Below, piece after piece: positions 28,101-37,154 of a stretch of 64,000 bases of DNA; position 1 is the stretch's first letter; each line of letters starts with the position of its first letter. Origin of the DNA: Cyanobium usitatum str. Tous (lineage in GTDB: Bacteria > Cyanobacteriota > Cyanobacteriia > PCC-6307 > Cyanobiaceae); assembly GCF_003011885.1 (NCBI RefSeq), contig NZ_PXXO01000011.1, positions 1 to 64,000 of the forward strand, read 5' to 3'. The position numbers and the translations under genes are program-made. Below the pieces are notes generated by a model. The model was given only the letters and a program-made list of their open reading frames with translations. It had not been told where the DNA came from and ran no database searches.

Positions 28101-28464
28101 TCTTGCGGCCAAGAACGGCATCCTGATTGTGGAGGTGGCCGAGGAGCATCTGGGGGAGGGAATGGGCATCGTTGAGGCGGCCATGGCAGCTGCCGAATCC
28201 CGCATGCGGCCGATCCTGATGACGGCTATTGCCTCGTTGGCCGGTTTCCTGCCGCTGGTGGTGGCCACCACCGCTGGCGCCAACAGCCAGCAGTCGCTGG
28301 GCACCGTGATATTTGGAGGCCTGCTGGTGGCCACTGTGCTGTCCCTGGGCGTGGTGCCTCCCTTCTATGTGCTGATCAAGCAGCTGGAGGAGCGTTGGTT
28401 CGGGGAGGGTGGCCAAGGTGACTCCCGAACCGTGGTTGTTCCTACCACCTCTGGACAAGATTGA
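25162..28464 (+). CDS. RND multidrug efflux pump, HAE1 family
   Basis: The product has 1100 residues with the AcrB-like layout: a first transmembrane helix near residue 10, two large periplasmic loops, and two blocks of membrane helices around 340-560 and 890-1060. TM4 carries the proton-relay pair in GLVVDDAIVVIEAV. The N-terminal FIKRPVLTTVCSILIVLMG is typical of HAE1 pumps. An insertion around 505-560 between the repeats makes it slightly longer than AcrB. Its stop overlaps the next gene's start (TGATG). Confidence 0.95.
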   Translation: MSLSDNFIKRPVLTTVCSILIVLMGIIAIPTLPIENLPNIAPPLIQVTANYGGANSVVTEQAVTNPLEQQINGVPGAAYISSTSSNTGQSIIQVYFNEDTDINIDQVNVQNRVSLAMPQLPQQVSATGVSVMQSTPSILLAYQVTSTEGQFDSPYINGLIYEQLYYQLERVPGVAQVSMLGGSNPAFWLFVDPNKLTANQLTADQIVNAVKSQNSVAIGGLIGGPPAGGDQLFAYPILVADNGNLMSVEQLNDLIVGKSPQGNLLRLRDVGQATYGFNTFAQQAVSVEGNPAITVAVFQTPESNALDVSEAVVAVMDQFSQTVPAGITVTQIYNIGQFIESAVSGVTDALGLAIVLVLVILFLFLQNWRATVVPSLAIPISLIGTFAFIKAFGFSINQLTLLGLVLATGLVVDDAIVVIEAVSKNLESGMSPRKAAMECMGSLIGALIATSLVLMAVFVPVAFYPGGIGIIYKQFALTIAFSIAISTFNALTFSPMMSALILKQEKPPKPKGWGWTIGGVVVGLAFGRFSAASFGPGAYVFGVVLFGIAGSRLALIFDRFNSFFAWLQQRYAELLGVLIRKRKLVFSGLIGGIVLTALAFSALPSAFIPEEDQGYGVGIFQLQNGASLTLTQQTGQEIAKVLKQEPDITAASVISGYGFNGSSPDQGVFFFGLKPLEERSGADQKAPAIVARLNAKLSKISSGLVVAAQPPAIPGFSAQGGFYFQFNDLSNGSYSFNQLDRLAQELVAAGTASDQFSSLYTQFIPSAPAFGLTIDRSIMGTLNIDFQQAMQTIAVLAGGNYSGLTYENGQVRNIYVQSEASGRSTLEDVLSYYVRNRDNKLVQVSEFASSDLTSAPPVISHYNLYRTILVQGAEAIGKSSGQALTAIQQIFKKLDFNNIGYAFTGLASLQLSAGSASVLVFGLGILIVYLVLSAQYESYVTPVIILMTVPLAMLGALVFLALRSIDLNIYAQVGLVTLIGLAAKNGILIVEVAEEHLGEGMGIVEAAMAAAESRMRPILMTAIASLAGFLPLVVATTAGANSQQSLGTVIFGGLLVATVLSLGVVPPFYVLIKQLEERWFGEGGQGDSRTVVVPTTSGQD

Positions 28465-28907
28465 TGGCTGCTGAGTCTCGCCAGTCAAAGCCCAAGGGGT
28501 TTGGAATGATGACAAGGATTGTCTATTTCCATCAGGCCATTTGTTTGGCCTTTTTTGTATCCGGGTTGCGGCTCTCTTCAGTCCCTGGTGTCGAGCAGCT
28601 TGTGCTCCACCGCCTTGTGGGCATTGTGGTTTCGCTTGCCAGCCTGCTCGCCATGTTTGCTGTTGCAAACGGGAAGTCTCTGAAGGCTCTTGACTGGTTG
28701 CGAGTGGTTTTGTGGATTGGGGTTTTTAAGATCTTGATTGTTCAACTGTGGCTGCTTGGCCAAGGCGAAATTGGATTGCCCTCCTACACCCGTGCCATGT
28801 TGATCAACGAGTTGGTTGCAATTCCTCTTGCTTTGTACTGGTCTAGGCCCAGTCACTTTCATTATCTCTCTTCCGTCGATCGCGGGACTGGCTCTACAGC
28901 GGCTTGA
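28464..28907 (+). CDS. Four-helix membrane protein of unknown function
   Basis: From the ATG at 28464 the product has 147 residues. Hydrophobic segments near residues 23-40, 46-70, 80-100 and 114-129 suggest four spans. It is translationally coupled to the pump gene by a TGATG overlap, so it may act with the efflux system. I do not recognise the family. Codons are more AT-rich than in the pump gene. Confidence 0.65.
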   Translation: MAAESRQSKPKGFGMMTRIVYFHQAICLAFFVSGLRLSSVPGVEQLVLHRLVGIVVSLASLLAMFAVANGKSLKALDWLRVVLWIGVFKILIVQLWLLGQGEIGLPSYTRAMLINELVAIPLALYWSRPSHFHYLSSVDRGTGSTAA

Positions 28908-29037
28908 GCCTTTATTGCTGCTCGTAGGGAGTTGGCCTGGATGCTGTTGGTGCGATGAACATTGAATAACGCGGAAGCCTGTGGTGGCCAGATGCATATG
29001 GCCAATAGTGAATTTGATATTGATTAAACGTCTTGGG

Positions 29038-29574
29038 TTAATCCGCTTTTGTCCCTTCGGATTGTGAGCTCAAGGTCATCATCCTCTGGACAAGGAAAAT
29101 CAGTTGAGCGGCGCTCCATCCGGCCATCAAGACCCCGTTCACAGCTTCTCCCACGCTTAATAACTGCCAACATTTTGCCAGCGTGACATCTCCATAGCCA
29201 ACTGTTGTGAATGTAATGCCGGAGAAATATATACTTTCTTCTAAGCCGTGAATCGCGCCGACGTGGCGATAGACCCATGCCCAGAGGAGAATTTCCAGGA
29301 ATAATGTGGCCGCCGTCATGAGTGCGCCAATGGCAATCAGCAAGTGGCGCCGTCCGCTGCTTGTTGAGCGCCAGGCGCTGAGACCTTTTGAGTGAACCAG
29401 GTCTGCCTGTATGGATGTCACTACTGTATGGATGATTGTTGTGGCAATGAACATTCCCAGCACGATGCCCGGGAGGCTGCCGATCTCAGGGCAGCGCAAA
29501 AGCTGGGGCGTCGTTGGATAGTTGCTTAAGACGATCCCGGCCGCTGATGCTCCGCCCAGTAGCACCCATTTCAT
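29038..29574 (-). CDS. Two-pore-helix potassium channel
   Basis: From the ATG at 29574 the product has 178 residues. The selectivity filter TTVGYGD (124-129) is intact and flanked by two membrane helices (about 78-102 and 136-160), with one or two more near the N-terminus (4-17, 36-55). No regulatory RCK or cyclic-nucleotide domain follows. It resembles the small bacterial ion-channel proteins of the Ion_trans_2 family. The gene stands alone and is less GC-rich than its surroundings. Confidence 0.88.
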   Translation of the reverse strand: MKWVLLGGASAAGIVLSNYPTTPQLLRCPEIGSLPGIVLGMFIATTIIHTVVTSIQADLVHSKGLSAWRSTSSGRRHLLIAIGALMTAATLFLEILLWAWVYRHVGAIHGLEESIYFSGITFTTVGYGDVTLAKCWQLLSVGEAVNGVLMAGWSAAQLIFLVQRMMTLSSQSEGTKAD

Positions 29575-29601
29575 GTGTTTCCACCTCATCTGACCAGTCA
29601 A

Positions 29602-30105
29602 TCCTCGAAGTTACTTGTCGTGAATGGCATCAGCCAATCGCTAGAGAGCCACTGCGATTCCCATGTTGGCCAACATGCCAGGAATCCAGGGGCAGGAGCT
29701 CGGCATAGCGGTGGCATGGGGACTGCGAGCATTTTGATGGATTCCGGCGCGAGAATCAACGGCTTCATGCGTCCGTTCCAGTTCGTTTGAATCTTTGATT
29801 GCATCCAGGCCGCCGACGTTGTGAGCATCTGCGCCAATCCCCTGGATTCACGCTTCGTAGAGTGTTGTGTGTGGGCAGCCTGAATTCTTTAGCGCGTCCT
29901 GGGCTTAATGATGGGTTTATTGAACAGTTATTTTGATCGTCCAGGTCTTCCTCGGCTGGCGCCGAGGTGGTCTCTGGGCTCCCCCATTGCGACCGACGGA
30001 GCACCAAGACTGCGGGCCTGATGCAACCCAGCCTCAGCGTCTGTGTCCGGGACTTCCCTTATCGGTTGGCGAAGGAGATGATTCTTCGCAACACTGATTT
30101 CTGAC
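29602..30105. other. 500-nt intergenic region without a supported gene
   Basis: No reading frame here looks coding on either strand. It holds a long imperfect palindrome at 29656-29686 and a small GC-rich stem (CCTCGG / CCGAGG, about 29950-29967). It could contain gene remnants or the promoters of the two divergent flanking genes. Confidence 0.5.
29656..29686. repeat. Imperfect palindrome with perfect 16-bp core
   Basis: The core CATGTTGGCCAACATG is a perfect 16-bp palindrome. It is flanked by GATTCC on the left and, after three extra bases, GGAATC on the right, giving 14-bp arms with a 3-nt bulge. It lies about 80 nt upstream of the K+ channel start codon. Confidence 0.7.
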
Positions 30106-30819
30106 ATGGCTGATCCTGGGTCTGCCAGCCAGGGCCTCGGCGCCCTGCTTGGTGAGCTGGCCGCTTTCGGCCTGGCGATCGGCTTCTCGCCGCTTCACAT
30201 CGGTCTGTTGCTGTTGCTGTTGCTCGGCCCCCGGCCGCTGCAGCGGGGCGGTTGGTTTGTAGCCGGTTGGCTGATCACCGCCGTTTTGGTGGTATCGCTG
30301 CTCACCACCGCCGGCCATGGACTGTTCCTCGGCATGGACAAGGGCAGCAGCCACCGCACCGGCCTGGATCTGGTGGCCGCAGGCGTCCTGCTGGGGCTCG
30401 GGATGAAGGAACTGCTGAACAAAGGGGATGGGAGCGCAGAGCCCCCGGGTTGGACCAGCAAACTCGACCAGTTCTGCGCCATGCCGCTGCCGCTGCTGCT
30501 GGCGGTCAGTGCTGCCTTGGAGGTGGTCAGACCCGACGCTCTGTTTCTGTTCACCAAGACGGCCGGCAGCCTGTTGGCTGCCGGCCTGGGCACGGGCACA
30601 GAACTGCTCGCCACGGGTGTGTTCAGCCTGGTGAGCGCCAGCCTGCTGTTGATGCCGCTGTTGGCTCTGCTGTTGGCCGGCCCTGAGCGCGTGCTGGCGC
30701 TGTTGGAGCGGGGCAAGCAGTGGTTGTTCGCCAAAGGCGACCTGCTGGTGGGTCTGGTGAGCGTGGCCCTGGCGTTCTATCTGGGCTGGCAGGGCATCGA
30801 GAGCCTGCATCTGGGGTGA
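30106..30819 (+). CDS. GAP-family (LysE-superfamily) membrane protein
   Basis: The product has 237 residues and six likely membrane helices. The N-terminal FGLAIGFSPLHIGLLLLLLLG and the half-way LEVVRPDALFLFTK match the two repeat halves of the GAP/Sap family, relatives of LysE exporters. Mycobacterial members are involved in moving glycolipids; the substrate here is unknown. The gene is isolated, convergent with pgm. Confidence 0.75.
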   Translation: MADPGSASQGLGALLGELAAFGLAIGFSPLHIGLLLLLLLGPRPLQRGGWFVAGWLITAVLVVSLLTTAGHGLFLGMDKGSSHRTGLDLVAAGVLLGLGMKELLNKGDGSAEPPGWTSKLDQFCAMPLPLLLAVSAALEVVRPDALFLFTKTAGSLLAAGLGTGTELLATGVFSLVSASLLLMPLLALLLAGPERVLALLERGKQWLFAKGDLLVGLVSVALAFYLGWQGIESLHLG

Positions 30820-30868
30820 GCGAGAAGCAACGGGCTCTGGTGAAGCCCCAAGGGGGAAGGGGCGGCCC

Positions 30869-32557
<1,689 letters not shown>

Positions 32558-32614
32558 TTAGCCTTGGCTTGTCACCTTTCCAGAACTGACTAGCTTCCAA
32601 GGGAAGGCAGTTGA

Positions 32615-33049
32615 ATGGGGACAGGGGTGTTGGCCGAAAACAGGTTTGCCAGCGGGCATATTTGGAGAGTGGCTTGCTTAGCTGGCTTGGCGCTAACAGC
32701 CAGCTCTCTAGCGGCCACAGAAGCCGGCCAGGCGGCAGTGATGGGGGGAGCCCGCGCCCTTCCGTTGGGGGAGGCGGTGCAGCGCAGTCGGTTGGCAGCT
32801 GAAGCCGTGATCCAGCGACGCGGCAAGGAAACCTGCCTGCGCGGCAAGCTCACCAATGCCTTACTGGGCCTCTCTGCCAGCTGTGAAGTTGCCGCTCAGA
32901 AGGATGGTCTCTGTGCCCTGGCCGATCAGGCGGTGGTGCAGGTCGGCTGGTCGCTCGCTTTTATGGACAGCACTGCCCAGCAGGTGCTGAACCTGATCGA
33001 GAGCCAGCCGGGATCAGGATCGGGACCAGGATCAGGATCCAGGAATTAG
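32615..33049 (+). CDS. Putative secreted small cysteine protein A
   Basis: The product has 144 residues with a probable signal peptide (WRVACLAGLALTASSLAATEAGQA). The mature part has three cysteines (TCLRGK, SCEVAA, LCALAD) and ends in a Gly-Ser-Pro tail encoded by a hexanucleotide repeat. The 3' end overlaps the convergent secreted protein gene by 18 nt. The family is not recognised. Confidence 0.6.
   Translation: MGTGVLAENRFASGHIWRVACLAGLALTASSLAATEAGQAAVMGGARALPLGEAVQRSRLAAEAVIQRRGKETCLRGKLTNALLGLSASCEVAAQKDGLCALADQAVVQVGWSLAFMDSTAQQVLNLIESQPGSGSGPGSGSRN
33011..33040 (+). repeat. Five-copy GGATCA-like hexanucleotide repeat
   Basis: Five tandem hexamers (GGATCA, GGATCG, GGACCA, GGATCA, GGATCC) encode the Gly-Ser-Gly tail of the plus-strand gene and include the stop codon of the minus-strand gene. 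Length change in the repeat would alter both C-termini. Confidence 0.75.
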
Positions 33050-33457
33050 GTTGAACACACCTTTTTTCTCCTTGGGTTTGGTGTCGGTTTTGCTCGGGGC
33101 GACCGAGCGGGTCTGCTGTTTGCAGAAGGGGATCACGTCTTGGCCGGTTCGGTTGAGAGCTTCGCGCCTTTCAAAAGTGTTTGTGGTAGCTGGCTTTGCC
33201 CGTTCGAGGATTGTCCAGATGGCGTCCTTGCAGGTGGCGCCAAGGCGGGGGTGATCCATCAGCGGATCGGCCATGGTGCTTGCCTTGCCGCAGGCTTCAA
33301 TTGTGTTGTCTCTTCCGCAGGCGAAGGTTTGGAGCTGGAGCTCGCGCAACAGGTCCATGGATGGGTACGGCGGGTCCTTGGGTGCTGCCTGTAGGGGGGC
33401 AGCCAGCAGGGCGATCAGGCCAAGGGCAAGTGCGGGATCAATCCGAGGCGCGGCCAT
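33032..33457 (-). CDS. Putative secreted small cysteine protein B
   Basis: The product has 141 residues with an N-terminal signal peptide (ALALGLIALLAAPLQA). It has four cysteines in the mature part (TFACGR, EACGKA, ATCKDA, PFCKQQ) and a lysine-rich C-terminal third. The cysteine pattern suggests two disulfides in the periplasm. The family is not recognised. It follows the flavin monooxygenase gene by 31 nt on the same strand. Confidence 0.65.
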   Translation of the reverse strand: MAAPRIDPALALGLIALLAAPLQAAPKDPPYPSMDLLRELQLQTFACGRDNTIEACGKASTMADPLMDHPRLGATCKDAIWTILERAKPATTNTFERREALNRTGQDVIPFCKQQTRSVAPSKTDTKPKEKKGVFNLIPGS

Positions 33458-33488
33458 GGTTCCACCGGGGTTGCTCCCATCATGGCGG

Positions 33489-34706
33489 TCATGGCAGCTG
33501 GGCTAGCCCCTGACGCAGCGGCTGTTGCTGCTGGCTCCAGTGGGCAGCGATCGCGGGGCCCACAAGGGGTGCGGCGATCGCCAGAGCCCCCCGCAACCAA
33601 CCCTGCTGCCGCAACTGCTCTCCCCGGGCGGCTTCGGCAGCCTGCAGGGTTTGCATGCGGATGATTTCGGGCCGCCGCTCCGCCTCAATTTGGACGGCCA
33701 CCCCATCAAGGGCAGCGCCGCTGCAGCCACTGCTGAGCAGAGGCAACAACCGCATGGCGGCTACCCAGGCATCACGCAGGGCCATGTTGATGCCCTGGGC
33801 TCGCACCGGTCCCATCGGGTGGGCCGCATCGCCAAGCAGTAGCAGGCCCGGTTGGCACCAGCGCTCCGCTAGTCCCACCTGCACCGTCAGCCGGTTGGGC
33901 GCCCCCAATCCGCCGCGCCACTGCCGTAGCCAGGCCGCTAACTGAGGCGGACTCAAGGCTGCCATCCGCTCGATCCAGCCTTCTCTGCTGAGCTCTGGTG
34001 TGGCTTGAGACTTGCCTATAACCCAGCCCAGCTGCACGCCGCCGCTGGCGCTTTCGAAAGCGCTGAAAACCCCCTGGGGCCCCACCAGGGTGGTGAAGGA
34101 GCCAGCTAAGGGCGAGGCCGCGGGACTGGCCAGTTGAAACCAGAGCAAGTCGATCGGGCTGGGGCTGCTCTGCAGAGCTAGCCCTGCCTTCTGGCGCACC
34201 AGGGAGCCCCGGCCATCGCAGCCGACGACAAGGTCGGCAGGTAGCTGACTGCCATCGCGCAGTTGCACCCCCGCCACCCGCTCCTGCTGCCACAGCAGGT
34301 CAACCACCGGTTGGCCCCGCTCAATCGCAAAGGAGGGGTAGGTGCTGCCCCGTTTCAGCAGGGCCTCCAGCAGGGCGGGCTGGCTCACCAGGGTGCAGGG
34401 CCGGCTGGGATCACCGCCGAGGGGCTCGGTGGCGGTGAATAGCTCCTGGCCATTCACCACGAAGCGCCATTCCACCAGGGGCCGGTGGGGCAGGCCTGGA
34501 ATCAGCTCGAGCAGCCCCATGGCCGCTAGGGCCTCTAGCCCTGAGGGCATCAGCGCTTCGCCGCGGAATTGACGCTCCAGGTTGGTGCCGGCCTCCACCA
34601 GGGTTACGGCCATACCGCCACGGGCCAGCAGTAGGGCCAAGCTGGCCCCCGCCGGTCCGGCACCCACCACCACCACCTTGGTGCGGTGGCTCAAGGGGCC
34701 ACTCAA
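33489..34706 (-). CDS. FAD-dependent monooxygenase (UbiH/PHBH type)
   Basis: The product has 405 residues. GAGPAGASLALLLA (about 15-28) binds FAD ADP, GCDGRGS is the DG motif, and GDAAHPMGPVRAQGINMALRDA is the second FAD motif of aromatic hydroxylases. Its substrate is not evident; plastoquinone-related or secondary aromatic hydroxylation and halogenase-like relatives are possible. Its 5' end overlaps the stop of the small upstream gene by 4 nt. Confidence 0.88.
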   Translation of the reverse strand: MSGPLSHRTKVVVVGAGPAGASLALLLARGGMAVTLVEAGTNLERQFRGEALMPSGLEALAAMGLLELIPGLPHRPLVEWRFVVNGQELFTATEPLGGDPSRPCTLVSQPALLEALLKRGSTYPSFAIERGQPVVDLLWQQERVAGVQLRDGSQLPADLVVGCDGRGSLVRQKAGLALQSSPSPIDLLWFQLASPAASPLAGSFTTLVGPQGVFSAFESASGGVQLGWVIGKSQATPELSREGWIERMAALSPPQLAAWLRQWRGGLGAPNRLTVQVGLAERWCQPGLLLLGDAAHPMGPVRAQGINMALRDAWVAAMRLLPLLSSGCSGAALDGVAVQIEAERRPEIIRMQTLQAAEAARGEQLRQQGWLRGALAIAAPLVGPAIAAHWSQQQQPLRQGLAQLP

Positions 34707-34969
34707 ACGAAGGAGTTGTAGTTGCGAGTGGCGCCGCTCACCGGATCGACATGGCCCGTCAACTGGCTTTTCTTGCTGAGCAAATATTCCACCAGCTCCT
34801 GCTGAACGGCCAACAGTTCATTGGTGCAGCCGCGGAATGCGGCCCGGTGGCGTATTTCATCGTGCCGGGTGTGCAGGTCGCGCAGCATCAGCTGGATGGC
34901 ATCCAGGGTGGCCGACGTGTTGCGGGAGGCCGGCGGGGCATTCAAGGCACGCTCCGTTCCACTGACCAT
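34703..34969 (-). CDS. Small helical protein upstream of monooxygenase
   Basis: From the ATG at 34969 the product has 88 residues, mostly helical (ATLDAIQLMLRDLHTRHDEI, TNELLAVQQELVEYLLSKK) and soluble. It overlaps the monooxygenase start by 4 nt (ATGA), which implies cotranslation and perhaps a shared pathway. The family is not recognised. Confidence 0.65.
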   Translation of the reverse strand: MVSGTERALNAPPASRNTSATLDAIQLMLRDLHTRHDEIRHRAAFRGCTNELLAVQQELVEYLLSKKSQLTGHVDPVSGATRNYNSFV

Positions 34970-35031
34970 GGCCACAGCATTGAGGGGAAGGCCAAGCGTA
35001 GGAGGGGGGCCGCCTGGATCACGGCTCCCGA

Positions 35032-35427
35032 TCAGCAGTCGCCAAACAGGGTGCTGGACACCTGATGGAATGTTTCAAAGGTGTCTTGGTGGTCCAGCCC
35101 GCTCACCGCCAGGGAGACGGTCTGTTGGAAGGGGTTGCATTCCACCGCCAGGCTCACTGCCTTGGCGCCATGGTCGGCATGGAAAGCGGCGCTCTGGCCG
35201 TCAACGGCGTAGAGGGTTTCGGGGGCGTGGGTGAAGCCGAGCTGGTTGGCCAGCAGGCTGATGCCGGCGAGGGACTGGGCCAGGCTGCCGTCGCAGCGGA
35301 TGGCAGTGGTGTAGACCACCGGCGCAGCGGGGGTGGTGTCCTCACCCGGCAACACCAGGGAGCTCGCCAACGACTTCATCAGGCTGCCGGTCTTAGCCAA
35401 GCTGCCGGTCTTCACCAAGGTTTTCAT
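35032..35427 (-). CDS. Conserved protein with tandem KTGSL N-terminus
   Basis: The product has 131 residues. The N-terminus repeats KTGSLAKTGSLMKSL, encoded by an 18-nt tandem duplication. The rest is an alpha/beta domain (VVYTTAIRCDGS, GISLLANQLGFTHAPETLY, AVSLAVECNPF) with three cysteines. The family is not recognised. It is followed on the same strand by the 88-residue protein and the monooxygenase. Confidence 0.65.
   Translation of the reverse strand: MKTLVKTGSLAKTGSLMKSLASSLVLPGEDTTPAAPVVYTTAIRCDGSLAQSLAGISLLANQLGFTHAPETLYAVDGQSAAFHADHGAKAVSLAVECNPFQQTVSLAVSGLDHQDTFETFHQVSSTLFGDC
35381..35416 (-). repeat. 18-nt tandem duplication inside a gene
   Basis: Two adjacent 18-nt units sharing the core GCTGCCGGTCTT differ at three positions. 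They encode the repeated KTGSL segment at the N-terminus of the 131-residue protein. Confidence 0.7.
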
Positions 35428-35674
35428 CGGCGTCGTTGGCCATCCGAACAGTTGAACTTTAGGTGCAGATCGCTAGATGTGGTGCTTGGGGTTGCTAGAG
35501 GCCCACATATGGTGGGTGGAGCGCCCATACCCCGCTTTCCCGACTCAGCTGCGCTGAACCCAGCTCCATCAAGGGTTGATCTGTTGCGATTGCTGGCCCG
35601 GTCTGCTGCAGGGGCTCTGTTCTCGCGAGACGAGCGACCTTGCCCGTCCGACTCGGATCAAGGGGGTAGGACGT
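35428..35674. other. Intergenic region, 247 nt
   Basis: No gene is supported. One short inverted repeat (CCCAC / GTGGG with a 5-nt centre, 35502-35516) lies about 75 nt upstream of the 131-residue protein's start codon. Confidence 0.45.
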
Positions 35675-36788
35675 TTATTCCGATATTTCTTTGCTGACGA
35701 AGCAATTGCGACCCTTCGCTTTTGCCTCATAGAGCAACTTGTCAAGCTCTTGAATCACGTCTTCAAAAATGACTTTAACGCCAGAAGCGCAATAAAGTAT
35801 GCCTGCACTCATTAAGATCCCTTCGGGGAAATCAGAGGCTCGTTTCGCTTGGCTTCGGAGACCATCTTGAATGGCGCTGAGCCAACTTATGGTTTCATCG
35901 GGCAACTGCGAGGGAATGGCGATAACAAATTCGTCGCCGCCAAATCTTGCGGCAAATGCCTGATCTCCTAATTGCGCTGATAATGCAGCTCCAACCCGCT
36001 TCAGAGCCTCGTCTCCTCTTGCGTGTCCGTAGTTGTCATTGATCAACTTGAAGTTGTCAATGTCAATCATGATCAGGCTAATAGGCTCCGTTGCCTGAGT
36101 TTTTAGTCGCAATTTCTCGAACTGCTCAATGAATGCGTTTCTTCGCAGGCATCCGGTGAGCTCATCGATGTTGGCGCTGGCGTGCAAACGACTGTTTGCC
36201 TGTTTCAGGAGCTCAAGCTGACGCTCGAGTTGACGTCTTTCCCATGGATGGGCGTTGGCCGAATTGAGGTTGGTAGATACGGCTTCCTCGCTGAGGGCAT
36301 CCCGTTGGGCTTGGCCTGAGAGCTGGGCAACCATGCCTGTCACATCAATGGCTGTGCCATAGGTGCCGATCACCTCTCCATTCTGATTGCGACGGGATCG
36401 GGCGGTGTAGGCCAAAATGACCGGCTGACCATCAACACGTAAGTGCTTAGTGATGTGGTTGTTCACTGAGTCACCAGCTAGTAACCTCTGAAATATCTGG
36501 AGGTCGTAAAGTAATTGATCAGGGTCAACTCTTTCGGTAAAGAAACTACCTAGCAGGCCTTCGGGGGGCGATGCCGTAAATGGCATTGCACGCAGAGTTA
36601 AGGTATGACCATTTCCCTTCAATGTCGACCTCCCAGAATAGATCTGGATGGCTCTCTATCAGCTCTTGTGGGAAATTAAGATTTGACGCAAATTTGGGAA
36701 GATAATTATGGCTATTTTGGGGCGGGCAGGCCGTGCTTGCTAAATAGTTATTCCGAGAATCCTCAGGTGAAGTATCGGCGTCAGTCAT
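35675..36788 (-). pseudogene. PAS-GGDEF diguanylate cyclase, split by frameshift
   Basis: The upstream frame (ATG 36788) gives 80 residues ending NSACNAIYGIAP and then junk before a stop. The downstream frame continues exactly with PEGLLGSFFTERVDPD. Together they form one PAS domain, a linker helix and a GGDEF domain with an intact active site (RFGGDEFVIA) and DNFKLINDNYGHARGDE. The join is a run of six G at 36564-36569; five would restore a protein of about 370 residues. It may be a sequencing error, a recent mutation or a phase-variable tract. The downstream frame alone lacks the first half of PAS. If intact it would make c-di-GMP. Confidence 0.85.
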
Positions 36789-36882
36789 GTATTGATCTTT
36801 TTGTAAATGCTAGGGAATAGGCATCCGCTGGGGCCTCGGAGGCGTACTGTTAAAAATTAAATGCTCTGCATTTTTTGTGATT

Positions 36883-36911
36883 TTACGCCATTATGCATCG
36901 CCTTGGCGTAA
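36883..36911. repeat. 8-bp inverted repeat, 13-nt spacer
   Basis: TTACGCCA at 36883-36890 pairs with TGGCGTAA at 36904-36911. It is about 95-120 nt upstream of the diguanylate cyclase start codon and could be an operator or leader hairpin. Confidence 0.6.
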
Positions 36912-36929
36912 CGCGTAGTAAATCTTATG

Positions 36930-36987
36930 GCCAGGCATGGGTTATGGCTCTGAAGTGTTCTATGCAGTGCTTGCATAGAAGCCTGGC
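36930..36987. repeat. Nested inverted repeats (7-bp outer, 9-bp inner)
   Basis: The inner stem TTCTATGCA / TGCATAGAA (36958-36966 and 36972-36980) has a 5-nt loop. It is enclosed by GCCAGGC / GCCTGGC (36930-36936 and 36981-36987), the right arm directly abutting the inner stem. This would fold as an RNA with a bulged arm on either strand. Confidence 0.65.
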
Positions 36988-37133
36988 TTACAGTGTTATC
37001 GCTACATCTCAGCGATCCCCGTTCTCCCCTGAGTCAATATTTAGAACTGAGGTGGTGTGAGTTTGGCTTGAACCCGTCTCTGAATGCCGCTGCCCCGAAC
37101 AATTGCTTGTGCAACATTCCTTCAATGTATGGG

Positions 37134-37153
37134 CAATGAATTCAGGTTCATTG
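37134..37153 (-). other. Inverted repeat just after GH130 stop codon
   Basis: CAATGAA and TTCATTG form a 7-bp stem with a 6-nt loop, beginning one base after the stop codon of the last operon gene. No T tract follows, so it is a weak terminator candidate or an mRNA-stabilising 3' hairpin. Confidence 0.45.
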
Positions 37154-37154
37154 T

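Larger units (their letters stand above)
36789..37154. other. Intergenic region rich in inverted repeats
   Basis: This 366-nt, AT-rich stretch lies between the 3' end of the GH130 operon and the start of the diguanylate cyclase gene. I see no gene. It holds several separate inverted repeats: 36859-36873, 36883-36911, 36930-36987 (nested), 36998-37016 and 37134-37153. A structured leader of the cyclase mRNA, an sRNA or regulator sites are all possible. Confidence 0.6.

Noticed and set aside
29598-30007. Two minus-strand ORFs in the 500-nt gap
   Set aside because: They overlap each other, have no domain or consistent composition, and one begins inside the channel gene's upstream palindrome region.
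36789-37154. Possible c-di-GMP riboswitch before the diguanylate cyclase
   Set aside because: The stems do not resemble the GEMM-I or GEMM-II core by eye. It is kept only as an unexplained structured region.
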